Made by a program: the position numbers and the translations under genes. This document shows, in pieces, positions 36,201-43,547 of a stretch of DNA of 64,000 nt. Numbering within the stretch: the first letter of the stretch is position 1; the number at the start of each line of letters is the position of its first letter. The stretch is from positions 124,001-188,000 of the forward strand of contig NSJL01000005.1 in NCBI GenBank assembly GCA_002634385.1. The letters run 5' to 3'. Below the pieces are notes generated by a model that was not told where the DNA came from, ran no database searches, and saw only the letters and a list, made by a program, of their open reading frames with translations. The stretch is from Nitrospira sp. (GTDB lineage: Bacteria; Nitrospirota; Thermodesulfovibrionia; Thermodesulfovibrionales; Dissulfurispiraceae).

Positions 36201-36585
36201 CAGGGTGGTAGAACACTGGCATTCGGGCTGCATGACCACAAGGGTTCCGGAACTGTCACGGGCGGTGCCGGGTGCGTATGTGGAGCTGAACGAGGCCCTT
36301 GCAAAGAAGCTGGGCATCAGGAACGGCGACCAGGCCATCGTGGAGTCTCCAAGGGGCAAGATTCAGCTTCCCGCGAAGGTACTGGATGTCACCAAGGCCA
36401 CCGGAGGACCAAGGCATGACTATGTGTTCGTCCCCTGGTTCGACGAATACAAGATGATCAACATGATCATGCGCGACGCCTTCGATCCGTTCAGCTTCCA
36501 GCCCGATTACAAGATGTTCGCGGTAAAGATCTACAAGGGCAAGACGAAGAGCGTCCAGGCCGAGCCGGGGAAAATAGTTGTATAA
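33247..36585 (+). CDS. napA: NapA-type periplasmic nitrate reductase, long form
   Basis: 1112 residues from the ATG after AGGAGG; the frame continues upstream without a ribosome site. The Tat signal is RRDFLRASAI. The [4Fe-4S] site is CRYCAVGC ... VLCTKG near residues 45-80. The Mo ligand is Cys214 in RTCMASAVVGY, followed by TFGKDEPYGCLDDID, nearly the NapA consensus. AEAHPILFNRM and ILADPRKTRSG fit the bis-MGD fold, and the C-terminus holds the usual MoCo-binding beta-barrel region (HWHSGCMTTRVPEL). NapA proteins are usually 750-930 residues, so this one has roughly 200 extra residues in the middle. It reduces nitrate to nitrite, the substrate of the upstream octaheme enzyme. Confidence 0.88.
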   Translation: MRLSRRDFLRASAIAAAAAAAGVTRADELLAAGTLKAVPVGQCRYCAVGCTMIAECEVDAAGKVTRVIAIKGDLKSPVNRGVLCTKGFYLHKAIAYKDRPKGALVRKEWINPKTGKPDLADSPRVLAGKTTKEPRGLKPSEADLKENFVMVPWEDAINFVADAVEKSVKEHGKHSVAYYGSGQLGTEETHIMNKTLKGGGMLANNAVEGQPRTCMASAVVGYLYTFGKDEPYGCLDDIDVPDPDFGKHADTFFLIGSNTAEAHPILFNRMAALKMKNPDKVKVILADPRKTRSGTIADLWLPFATGRDMVLINSLAYIISHELDGAKADAEKGTVTAKWKYLDKKFIERHVSFGIHEDVKKTWVRTTYGGTREAAWDLSYSAEPRKTFPSPKNKYANEDDIMKDLYKGFALFLKFLEDYNPEKVSDIIFEGESPLLYDRATRTWKKISGPEALRLAAKWFAGGYTLSAWCMGVNQKLQGTWTNASLHMLHLITGQTVKPGKHSFSFTGQPNACGGIRAPGALCHALPYGRLVANPLHRGQVEKIWKDGAAAYLRKRGASEAEIKTETEKIKVHDKPGPHTIEMFRRLGAGQIKVQFISTVNAGQSLPYAWPYRLACAGARKGQAWPLVVTLEAFPNATTMVSDVVLGASSWFEKEFIFGNLERRYQVVKQVIEPYGNTIPDHTIFALIMRRLEEKGLVPKGHVSQFWPAEYDGDTWMKKTIDAAKTKEWNRKFSWNIWNELMELSRGTGYDFSGMKREMLLEQNHGYRIPLPAEYHTSEDMKKRYDKYQSKIQYAYPYDPHIDGKTSFYLKNMKELNPVYGAWLEKNISAMKADADYHKAENLPKGWYASFYNSNAFIHGMVDIPTPDGKTRKAPAWDGRAIAWANPWWSCKLEGKKFVKYKTVEVIERQFNPAKVNENSTQPYDQVAKYTVNVIGDPDRDINALKNIALSPAEFHNLRHEYVKGDGSKLLIIDTTQYQYGACTGRVVEHWHSGCMTTRVPELSRAVPGAYVELNEALAKKLGIRNGDQAIVESPRGKIQLPAKVLDVTKATGGPRHDYVFVPWFDEYKMINMIMRDAFDPFSFQPDYKMFAVKIYKGKTKSVQAEPGKIVV

Positions 36586-36594
36586 AAGAGGAAC

Positions 36595-36620
36595 GGGGGA
36601 GCGCCTCACGGCGCTCCCCC
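36595..36620 (+). terminator. Hairpin between napA and napG
   Basis: GGGGGAGCGCC TCAC GGCGCTCCCCC, an eleven-pair stem nine bases after the napA stop. No T-run follows. Like the hairpin after the nitrite reductase it probably stabilises or attenuates the transcript rather than ending it fully, since the nap genes continue downstream. Confidence 0.55.
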
Positions 36621-36674
36621 CGGAGGGTGGCGGGGGAAACCGTAAGAAAAAGCTGAGAGAGCGTTGAAAGAGAA

Positions 36675-37439
36675 ATGGTCAATTTTACCCGAAGAAACTT
36701 TTTGAAATACTTTCTCTTCGCAGGGACTGCGGCTGCATCGGGCGGCCTCCTCCTGCAGGGCATCTTCGCCCGTGCGGAGGGGGAAACGGATGAGGGGCCT
36801 CTCCCCCACATCGCCCGGGGCGGACTGATCCGTCCACCCGGGGCGCTTTCCGAGGGAGAGTTCCGGGCCAAATGCATAAGCTGCGGCGTATGTGTGAATG
36901 TCTGCCATATCATGAAGTACGATGCCATCGCCATCGCGGGGCTCGGAGACATAAGGAACTTCGGAACTCCCTATATTAAGGATATGCGGGACTTCCCCTG
37001 CGGCCTCTGTATGGAATGCCCGGCCCAGTGTCCCACCGGCGCGCTGGTCAGAACCGAAAAGGAGAAAGTCAGGATGGGTATGGCCCTCATCGACCTCTCC
37101 CTCTGTTTCGGATGGAACGGCGATGTCTGCCTGTCGTGCAGCAAGGCCTGTCCCATGGGCGCGAAGGTATTCGATTTTTATAACGGCGAATGGGGCAACC
37201 AGCCGTATATCAACGAGAGATGCGTCGGATGCGGGTTGTGCGTCAAATATTGCCCCCTCGGGGGCTCTGCCATCAAGGTGGTGAGCGGCAAGCAGTACCG
37301 CGCGGCAAAACCGGGGTATGTCGAAGAAATGAGGGGCCTTCTGGCGATGACCGGGGAGGAGAGGTATGCCGCCGTGTACGGTCGGAATCTCCCCCGGATA
37401 ATGGAGAAGGGCAGGCTGGTGGAACGTGAATACCGGTAA
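36675..37439 (+). CDS. napG: NapG-like periplasmic iron-sulfur protein
   Basis: 254 residues with a Tat signal (TRRNFLKYFLF). Four [4Fe-4S] ligand sets are visible: CISCGVCVNVC, CGLCMECPAQCP, CLSCSKACP and CVGCGLCVKYCP. NapG takes electrons from the membrane partner NapH. Its stop overlaps the napH start by 14 bases. In this cluster, without NapC or NapB, NapGH is presumably the main quinol route to NapA. Confidence 0.9.
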   Translation: MVNFTRRNFLKYFLFAGTAAASGGLLLQGIFARAEGETDEGPLPHIARGGLIRPPGALSEGEFRAKCISCGVCVNVCHIMKYDAIAIAGLGDIRNFGTPYIKDMRDFPCGLCMECPAQCPTGALVRTEKEKVRMGMALIDLSLCFGWNGDVCLSCSKACPMGAKVFDFYNGEWGNQPYINERCVGCGLCVKYCPLGGSAIKVVSGKQYRAAKPGYVEEMRGLLAMTGEERYAAVYGRNLPRIMEKGRLVEREYR

Positions 37440-38403
37440 TGACAGGCAAGGCCCGGAGAATGCCGGGCGGCAAGCGGAAAGGTTCGGTCTCCTCCCCGGT
37501 GCGGAGGGGGTGGAGGACGCTTCTCAGGCGTCTGCTCCCCCCTCCCCTTTTTTTCTGCCCCTGTCGAAGCTGAGGCGGTTTTTCCTGCTGGGAGTCCTTG
37601 CGCTGTTCTTCCTGCAGTTCGCACGGGTGGAGTCGATGGTGGGGAGCCTTTCCGGGTCTTCCGCGTGTCAGTATCTCCGGCTCATCGATGTCTTCGCTTT
37701 TCTGGAGAGCCTTGCTGCATCAAGGGATTTTACCGTGTACGCCCTTACCGCGGTTCTTCCGGTGGCCGGCCTCTACCTTGTTTTCGGCAGGGCCTTCTGC
37801 GGCTGGCTCTGTCCCATGGATTTCCTGTATGAGATAGTCGAAGCGCTGAAGGTCCGCAGAAACATGCCGCCGATCAGCATTGTCAGCGCAAAGACGCATG
37901 CACGGATCTCCTCTCTCTTCCCGAAGATAGGATGCGGAGTTGCCGGCGTATTCCTGCTTGCATCCTTCCTTGCGCATATCCCGTTGTTCTCCAATTATTT
38001 TTCCCATCTTACCCATTTCTTCCGCTTCCTCACCGGGGCCGTCTTTTTCGTGTTCGCTCTTCCGGTGGAGGGGACGGTGCTGCTCTTCTCGGCAGGAGGC
38101 ATTGCAGCGCTTCTGCTGCTCGAATGTGTCTGTCCGCGGCTGTGGTGCAGGGCGCTCTGCCCCGTTGGGAGGACCTATGGCCTTTTTAACAAGATAAGCC
38201 TTCTCCGGCTCTCCTTTACGGAGGAGGGGGAATGCGGGGAGTGCAATCTCTGCGACCAGAAATGCTACATGCAGGTAAAGATCGCCCGTCATATCGATCA
38301 GCCGGGAATCCGGGATATGAACTGCATCTATTGCGGGAGATGCATGGATGCCTGTGCGACAAAGGGAAGGCTTATAAAAATGAAATTCGGGAGGAAGAGA
38401 TGA
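37426..38403 (+). CDS. napH: NapH-like quinol dehydrogenase, membrane subunit
   Basis: 325 residues starting at GTG within napG. Five or so membrane helices follow a ~50-residue cytosolic N-terminus. The characteristic FCGWLCPMDF and WCRALCPVG motifs lie between helices, and the C-terminal cytosolic tail has two ferredoxin sites, CGECNLCDQKC and CIYCGRCMDAC. NapH oxidises quinol and passes electrons to NapG. The stop overlaps the next start (ATGA). Confidence 0.9.
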   Translation: MNTGNDRQGPENAGRQAERFGLLPGAEGVEDASQASAPPSPFFLPLSKLRRFFLLGVLALFFLQFARVESMVGSLSGSSACQYLRLIDVFAFLESLAASRDFTVYALTAVLPVAGLYLVFGRAFCGWLCPMDFLYEIVEALKVRRNMPPISIVSAKTHARISSLFPKIGCGVAGVFLLASFLAHIPLFSNYFSHLTHFFRFLTGAVFFVFALPVEGTVLLFSAGGIAALLLLECVCPRLWCRALCPVGRTYGLFNKISLLRLSFTEEGECGECNLCDQKCYMQVKIARHIDQPGIRDMNCIYCGRCMDACATKGRLIKMKFGRKR

Positions 38404-38666
38404 TTTTTGCGAGCGGTTTTGTCGAGGCAAACGGAATAGAGGAAGTGGGCAGGGTCCTCGATACGCTGCGGGAGAGAAATATCGAAGTGACCGATATGAA
38501 GGAAGAGAAACTGGTATTTCTCATTGAAAGGGAGACGGTGGGACAGGTGAAAGAGGCTTTGGAGTCCCTCAAGGACATCGAGGGCGTGAGAAGTGTGTAC
38601 CTGGCGTACTACAGCCTCGAGGGCGGAGACCGGGACCAGGAGAATATCCCGTTCTTCGATGCATGA
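38400..38666 (+). CDS. napD: NapD-like chaperone, first copy
   Basis: 88 residues from the ATG overlapping the napH stop. The fold is the small alpha-beta NapD type: FASGFVEANGIEEVGRVLDTL, VFLIERETVGQVKEALESL and GVRSVYLAYYSLEG, the last being the usual NapD closing strand. NapD binds the Tat signal of NapA and delays export until the Mo cofactor is inserted. Two such genes in a row suggest one may serve NapA and the other NapG or another Tat substrate. Confidence 0.78.
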   Translation: MIFASGFVEANGIEEVGRVLDTLRERNIEVTDMKEEKLVFLIERETVGQVKEALESLKDIEGVRSVYLAYYSLEGGDRDQENIPFFDA

Positions 38667-38749
38667 GCATCTGCGGGACTGTTCCTTCAATCCATGGACG
38701 GAACGACAGCGGAGTGCGGAAAAACAAAAAGGAAAGGAGCGGAGCGGCG

Positions 38750-38977
38750 ATGGTCGGGTTCATCGTGAGGGTGGAAGAAAATGCCCGGGAGTTTCTATCG
38801 GCATCCCTCTCCCGGAAGCCTCACATGAGCGTGCACGGGGCAAAAGGCGACCAGATACTCCTGCTCCTCGATACGGACGATATCCATGTGATAGCACAGA
38901 GTACGAGAGAGATCAATGAGATGAAGGGAGTGGTCGGTGTTTATCCCATATTTTCCCCCGATTCTCTCCCCTTTTAG
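38750..38977 (+). CDS. NapD-like small protein, second copy
   Basis: 75 residues from the ATG with GGAGCGG upstream; the frame is open earlier without a ribosome site. GFIVRVEENAREFLSA, ILLLLDTDDIHVIAQSTREI and MKGVVGVYPIF follow the same strand-helix-strand-strand-helix-strand order as NapD and end with the GVxGVYPI strand. The sequence is divergent from the first copy. It ends the nap run, 18 bases before the convergent response regulator gene. Confidence 0.65.
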   Translation: MVGFIVRVEENAREFLSASLSRKPHMSVHGAKGDQILLLLDTDDIHVIAQSTREINEMKGVVGVYPIFSPDSLPF

Positions 38978-38995
38978 ATCCTGTCCGCACCGCAT

Positions 38996-39694
38996 TTACT
39001 CCCTGAAACGGTATCCGATTCCGGAAATGGTGGTGATATACTCGGGTTCCGAGGGGTTTTCCTCTATTTTCTGCCGGAGGTGCTGTATATGGACGTCAAT
39101 AACCCTGCTCCATGAGTAGATCTTCGACTCCTTCCACAAGTGTCTCTTGATATCCTCCCTGCTGATAACGCTGCCCCTGTTTTCGACCAGGAAACAGAGG
39201 AGGTCGTACTCCTTTGGGGTCAGGATGATCTCCCTGCCCTTTATCCTGACGAGCCTCCTCCGGAAGTCGATACTCATATTTCCGATGTTCAGTATTTCCT
39301 GTCTTTCCGATGCCTTCAGCCTCCTCAGACAGGCTTTGATCCTCGCGATCAGCTCCAGTGTTTCGAAGGGTTTCACCATGTAGTCGTCGGCGCCGCTTTC
39401 AAGCCCGATGACCTTGTCGGAAATCTTGTCCTTCGCGGTCAGCATGATTATCGGCAGGGCGGGGTTTTTCCCTTTCACCGTCCGGCAGATCTCGATACCG
39501 TCGCCATCGGGAAGCATAAGATCGAGAATGATGAGGTCGGGCTTGCGGGACGCGATTGCCTTCTGTCCCTCCATCCAGGAGTCTGCGGTGACCACGGAGA
39601 AGTGGTGGAGCTCGAGATTCGCCTTCAGAACACGCAGGATATCCGTATCGTCGTCGATGACCAGGAGTGCGGGGGAGTCGTTGTCTTTTACCAT
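38996..39694 (-). CDS. OmpR-family response regulator
   Basis: 232 residues with a receiver domain (acidic pocket IDDD, phospho-acceptor Asp58 in LIILDLMLPDGDG, Lys in MLTAKDK) and a winged-helix DNA-binding domain (ILTPKEYDLLCFLVENRGSVISRED, VIDVHIQHLRQKI). It overlaps the kinase gene by seven bases. Placed convergent to the nap cluster it is a candidate regulator of nitrate/nitrite respiration, but its targets are not visible. Confidence 0.93.
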   Translation of the reverse strand: MVKDNDSPALLVIDDDTDILRVLKANLELHHFSVVTADSWMEGQKAIASRKPDLIILDLMLPDGDGIEICRTVKGKNPALPIIMLTAKDKISDKVIGLESGADDYMVKPFETLELIARIKACLRRLKASERQEILNIGNMSIDFRRRLVRIKGREIILTPKEYDLLCFLVENRGSVISREDIKRHLWKESKIYSWSRVIDVHIQHLRQKIEENPSEPEYITTISGIGYRFRE

Positions 39695-41451
39695 GGCGTC
39701 ACGATACTCCGCGCGATTTCGAGCATTTTCTGCCGGGGAATGAGCTGATCCCCCTGCCTCCCCTTTGCACTACGGTCTTTGGGGGGGACACCCTGGAACG
39801 GAAGCTTGAAGTAGAAGCAGCTTCCATGCTTTCCGTCGCTGGTGACCCCGATGGTGCCGTTGTGCGCTTCGATGATGCTCTTGCAGATGGCGAGCCCGAG
39901 TCCCGCACCCTCCTTGTTGCCGTTCTTGTAGAACTTCTCGAAGACCTTCTCCTGCTCCGGCAGGGGTATGCCGGGACCGTTGTCCACTACCATGGTGAGA
40001 ACGTGGTCATCCTCCTTCAGGGCGGTGATGATGATCTCGGAGTCGGCGGGACTGAATTTGAGGGCGTTGGAGATCAGGTTGGTCAGCACCTGGCGTATCC
40101 TGTCTTCGTCCACCTGAACGGGCAGGTAGTCGGGGAAGTCCGTCCGCAGGGAGATCCTCTTCCCTTCGGCCTCGATCTGGAAGTTTGTCACTGTTTCCGC
40201 AATGAGGTAGGAGAGGTTGGCGGAGGTGAAATGCATTTCTGACGCCCCGATCTCGATCCTTTCTATGTCGAGCATGTTGCTTACCATGCGGATCAGACGC
40301 TCAGAATTCTTCTTGATCACCTGGAAGAAGATGTGCAGGTCGTCCAGCGAGGTGTCTGCAATCTTCTCGGGGGGGATGGAGGAGAGCTTGGCTGCTATAT
40401 AATCCATGGCGCCCTTGATGGAAGTAAGGGGAGTCCTCAGCTCATGGGATGCCCGTGCGATAAAGTCGGATTTCCGCACGTTGGCCTCGCTGAGACGCTT
40501 GTTCGCCTCGAGCAGCTTCCTGTTTGTCCCTTCGATATCCCTCGTGGCGGCCCTGATCTTGTCATTGAGACAGTTGTGATACTCGGTCAGGGAGCGGGCC
40601 ATTTCCGAGAAGGCGCAAAAGAGGTCCTCGAATTCGTCCCCTGTTTCCAGGCGGCTTTCCGGGTCGTATTTCCCCTCCGAGAACTGCCTGATGGAGTGCT
40701 TCAGCTTGCGCATGGGGGTGAGGACGAGGTTCTTCATCATGAGGAACATGGCGGCAATAAGGGATACGACGATAAGGATCATGGAGATGAACATCTGCCG
40801 TTTGTTCTTTGCGATTTCCGCGAAGGTCCTTTCCAGGGGAAGGGTAACGCTGATGGCACCCCGCACATCGCCGATCCGATACCCCTGCTTCGCATGGCAT
40901 TTCAGGCATGCTTCTTCCACGTAAAGGGGAGCTATATAGCGGAGATAGGGGGCGTTCTCGATGCGCTCCACGGAAATGAGCTCCTTCTGACCGCTCTTTT
41001 CGAAAGTGGCCAATGCCTTCTTTTCGAAATCATCGGGGGCGTTCTCGGGATTGGTGAGCTTGAGGCTGGTGATATGAAACCAGTAGAGGCCTTTGTCTTT
41101 CGAATAACGGGAAAGCTCCTTTGTTACCATCGCGGGAGTTTCCTTCACGTACCGCTTTCCCCTTTCATCGATGATTTCGGAGTCCCTCATATAGGGGGTG
41201 GGTTTTACCCAGGGGAGCTTTTCGATGAAAATCCCCCCATGGTCCGCTATCCATTTCCGGGTGATGACAATCTGCCGGAACAGGACACGCGCCTCGTTCT
41301 CCACCTGTCCCATGATGAGGCTCTCCTGGCGCTGGGCGATGACATAAAAGGAAATACCGAGAGCTGCAATGAGAGTAAGACTGCACCCGATGATAAATTT
41401 GAGGTTCAGGTTCAGTCGTATGGGTATGCGTTGCGGGAACCCCTTGATCAT
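39688..41451 (-). CDS. Sensor histidine kinase with periplasmic heme (DUF3365/Tll0287-like) domain
   Basis: 587 residues from the ATG before the first membrane helix; the longer frame to 41637 has no features. The order is a membrane helix (about 15-38), a periplasmic domain with one c-type heme site (CLKCH, residues 182-186) flanked by APLYVEEA and RIGDVRGAISV, a second helix, a HAMP domain, a short coiled coil, HisKA (SHELRTPLTSIKG) and HATPase (NLISNALKFS, VVDNGPGIP, GAGLGLAICKSI). Such heme-bearing sensors detect redox state or small ligands such as NO. The neighbouring multiheme nitrate/nitrite genes make NO or redox a plausible signal. Confidence 0.9.
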   Translation of the reverse strand: MIKGFPQRIPIRLNLNLKFIIGCSLTLIAALGISFYVIAQRQESLIMGQVENEARVLFRQIVITRKWIADHGGIFIEKLPWVKPTPYMRDSEIIDERGKRYVKETPAMVTKELSRYSKDKGLYWFHITSLKLTNPENAPDDFEKKALATFEKSGQKELISVERIENAPYLRYIAPLYVEEACLKCHAKQGYRIGDVRGAISVTLPLERTFAEIAKNKRQMFISMILIVVSLIAAMFLMMKNLVLTPMRKLKHSIRQFSEGKYDPESRLETGDEFEDLFCAFSEMARSLTEYHNCLNDKIRAATRDIEGTNRKLLEANKRLSEANVRKSDFIARASHELRTPLTSIKGAMDYIAAKLSSIPPEKIADTSLDDLHIFFQVIKKNSERLIRMVSNMLDIERIEIGASEMHFTSANLSYLIAETVTNFQIEAEGKRISLRTDFPDYLPVQVDEDRIRQVLTNLISNALKFSPADSEIIITALKEDDHVLTMVVDNGPGIPLPEQEKVFEKFYKNGNKEGAGLGLAICKSIIEAHNGTIGVTSDGKHGSCFYFKLPFQGVPPKDRSAKGRQGDQLIPRQKMLEIARSIVTPW

Positions 41452-41806
41452 AAAAATGTTTTTTGCCCCCTCGCTTATGAGTATACCACAAGCGGGGCCT
41501 TTTCTGAAAGAAAACAAGGGAGAAGAGGTGCAATCAAAAATAGTGTCACAAGGAAACTCACCCTCCCTCCCCGCCCCGGATACGGGACACGATACGGCGG
41601 ACATCCGGGAATCCGGGGCGGATACCGGAAAAGCCAATTATGGTATACTTTACCATTGCAGTATATCCCCGGACCGGTATGCAGGGGAAGTTCCCTTTCT
41701 CCGGTATATCGGCAGCCGGTACAAACGATACGAAAGCGTCCCCCTGTCCGGCGGGTCGGAAGCGCGGGATGCTCTACTCTAAAAAGGCAGGTGCAAGGAG
41801 GAGTCC
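41452..41806. other. Gap between the kinase and yajQ
   Basis: 355 bases without a supported gene; the short frames here are not conserved-looking. It must hold the divergent promoters of the kinase-regulator pair and of yajQ. A TATACT hexamer (in ggtatactttacc near 41643) could be a -10 box for yajQ; no matching -35 box is convincing. Confidence 0.4.
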
Positions 41807-42304
41807 ATGGCGGATGAGCATTCCTTTGATATCGTATGCGAAGTGGACATGCAGGAAGTGACCAACTCGGTGAATCAGACGGTGAAGGAGATCGGCCAGA
41901 GATTCGATTTCAAGGGGAGCAAGAGCGCCATCGATTTCGATAAGAGCAAGGGGATGCTGACCCTCCTCTCCGATGATGAGCAGAAAATGAAGAGTGTCAT
42001 CGATATCCTCCAGTCGAAGATGGTAAAGCGCGGCATTGCCCTGAAGTCTCTCAGTTACGGCAAGCTGGAACCCGCTGCCGGAAACACGGTGCGGCAGACC
42101 GTCACCCTCCAGCAGGGGATTCCCCAGGAGAAAGCCAAGGAGATAGTAAAGACCATAAAGGAAATGAAGCTGAAAGTGAATGCGGAGATCCAGAAAGACC
42201 AGGTAAGGGTCAAGGCGAAAAAAATAGATGACCTCCAGATTGTCATGTCTCACCTCAAGGAAAAGGATTTCGGGATCCATCTCCAGTTCTCGAATTACCG
42301 GTAA
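41807..42304 (+). CDS. YajQ-family cyclic-di-GMP/nucleotide-binding protein
   Basis: 165 residues, with two duplicated alpha-beta halves as usual for the family. Typical stretches are [19 protein letters not shown] at the start, [23 protein letters not shown] and [23 protein letters not shown] precedes the ATG. YajQ proteins bind nucleotides and in some species cyclic di-GMP; the role here is unknown. Confidence 0.93.
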   Translation: MADEHSFDIVCEVDMQEVTNSVNQTVKEIGQRFDFKGSKSAIDFDKSKGMLTLLSDDEQKMKSVIDILQSKMVKRGIALKSLSYGKLEPAAGNTVRQTVTLQQGIPQEKAKEIVKTIKEMKLKVNAEIQKDQVRVKAKKIDDLQIVMSHLKEKDFGIHLQFSNYR

Positions 42305-42508
42305 GGGGAGGGCAGGCGAGACCTCTGCTCCCCCTCCGACAGGTTCCCTTGCCCGGAAGTTGTTGTCCGCCTGCCGGCTGTTCTGTGCCGGAAGTCTCTT
42401 CCCTTATGGAAAGGTGTGGAAGGGGTGATGTGAGCAAAATTGACTGGAAAATAAAGACAACTCTCTGTTAAAATGGTAGCCGATTTTTTATTGCGAGGTA
42501 GGGGAAAG

Positions 42509-43243
42509 ATGAAAGGACATACAGCACTCATTACCGGGGGCGGCCGCGGTATCGGTAAAGCCATAGCGGAGTCTCTCGCGCAGCGCGGCGTGAACATAGT
42601 CGTTGTCGACGTGAATCTCGATATTGCACAGTCCGCGGCATCGGATCTGGAGCGGCTCGGAGTGCGGTGCCTTGCCCTCAAGGCGGACGTGTCCCGTTCA
42701 TCGGAGGTGTCCGGCATGTTTGAGGCGGCACTGAAGGAGTTCGGTTCAGTGGAGGTCCTGGTCAACAATGCGGGGATAACGAGGGACGCTCTGCTCCTGA
42801 GGATGAAGGAGGAGGACTGGGATGCGGTGATCAACATCAATCTCAAGGGGACCTTTCTCTGTTCCAAGGAAGCGGTGAAGGCCATGTCGAAGCAGCGGTA
42901 CGGGAGGATCATCAATATCGCATCCGTTGTCGCCTTCATGGGGAATCCCGGACAGGCAAACTACAGCGCCTCCAAGGCCGGTATCGTCGGGCTTACGAAG
43001 ACCATCGGGAAAGAGTATGCGAGCAGGGGGATTACGGTCAACGCCGTCGCCCCCGGTTTTATCACCACCGCCATGACCGATGCCCTCTCCGAGAACGTGC
43101 GTCAGGATATGCTCAGGGCTATCCCGATGAACAGGTTCGGGACGGTGGAGGATGTGGCGAATGCAGTGGCGTTTTTTGCGTCGCCGGATGCAGGGTACAT
43201 TACCGGTCAGGTGATCCATGTAAACGGCGGGATGTATATGTAA
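42509..43243 (+). CDS. fabG: 3-oxoacyl-ACP reductase
   Basis: 244 residues beginning at ATG 42509 (an upstream in-frame start at 42473 would add 12 residues). It has the NADP loop TGGGRGIGKA, NNAG, the catalytic Ser in NIASVVAFMG followed by Tyr-x-x-x-Lys in YSASKAG, and PG after that. The neighbours acpP and fabF place it in fatty-acid elongation. Confidence 0.93.
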   Translation: MKGHTALITGGGRGIGKAIAESLAQRGVNIVVVDVNLDIAQSAASDLERLGVRCLALKADVSRSSEVSGMFEAALKEFGSVEVLVNNAGITRDALLLRMKEEDWDAVININLKGTFLCSKEAVKAMSKQRYGRIINIASVVAFMGNPGQANYSASKAGIVGLTKTIGKEYASRGITVNAVAPGFITTAMTDALSENVRQDMLRAIPMNRFGTVEDVANAVAFFASPDAGYITGQVIHVNGGMYM

Positions 43244-43302
43244 ACTGAAACGGACGATTTCAGAGTGCGAGCCTGTCTGTTAAAAATCGAAGATGGAGGT
43301 AA

Positions 43303-43539
43303 ATGATGGTAGAGGAAAAGGTAAAGGAAATTATAGCAAAGCAGCTCGGCGTTGACGCTGCGGAGGTAACCCCTGATGCTTCTTTTGTGGAGGACCTCGG
43401 TGCCGACTCCCTGGATACCGTTGAGCTGGTCATGGCTTTTGAAGAGGCCTTCAATATCGAGATTCCCGACGAGGATGCCGAGAAAATAGCGAAGGTGAAG
43501 GACGCAGTCGATTACATTTCCAGGAAGTCGGGACAGTAA
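43303..43539 (+). CDS. acpP: Acyl carrier protein
   Basis: 78 residues, acidic and helical, with the phosphopantetheine Ser in [21 protein letters not shown] precedes the ATG at the right distance; the second codon is also ATG. It carries the growing acyl chain between the enzymes encoded on either side. Confidence 0.96.
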   Translation: MMVEEKVKEIIAKQLGVDAAEVTPDASFVEDLGADSLDTVELVMAFEEAFNIEIPDEDAEKIAKVKDAVDYISRKSGQ

Positions 43540-43547
43540 GATTGCGC

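Noticed and set aside
34459-36222. 587-codon minus-strand frame inside napA
   Set aside because: Antisense shadow in GC-rich coding sequence; NapA motifs are continuous on the plus strand.
40333-41817. 494-codon plus-strand frame opposite the histidine kinase
   Set aside because: Complement of the kinase; kinase motifs are complete on the minus strand.
42305-42508. TTGACT ... TAAAAT pair as fabG promoter
   Set aside because: The spacing is about 23 bases, too long for a sigma-70 promoter, so no promoter is claimed.
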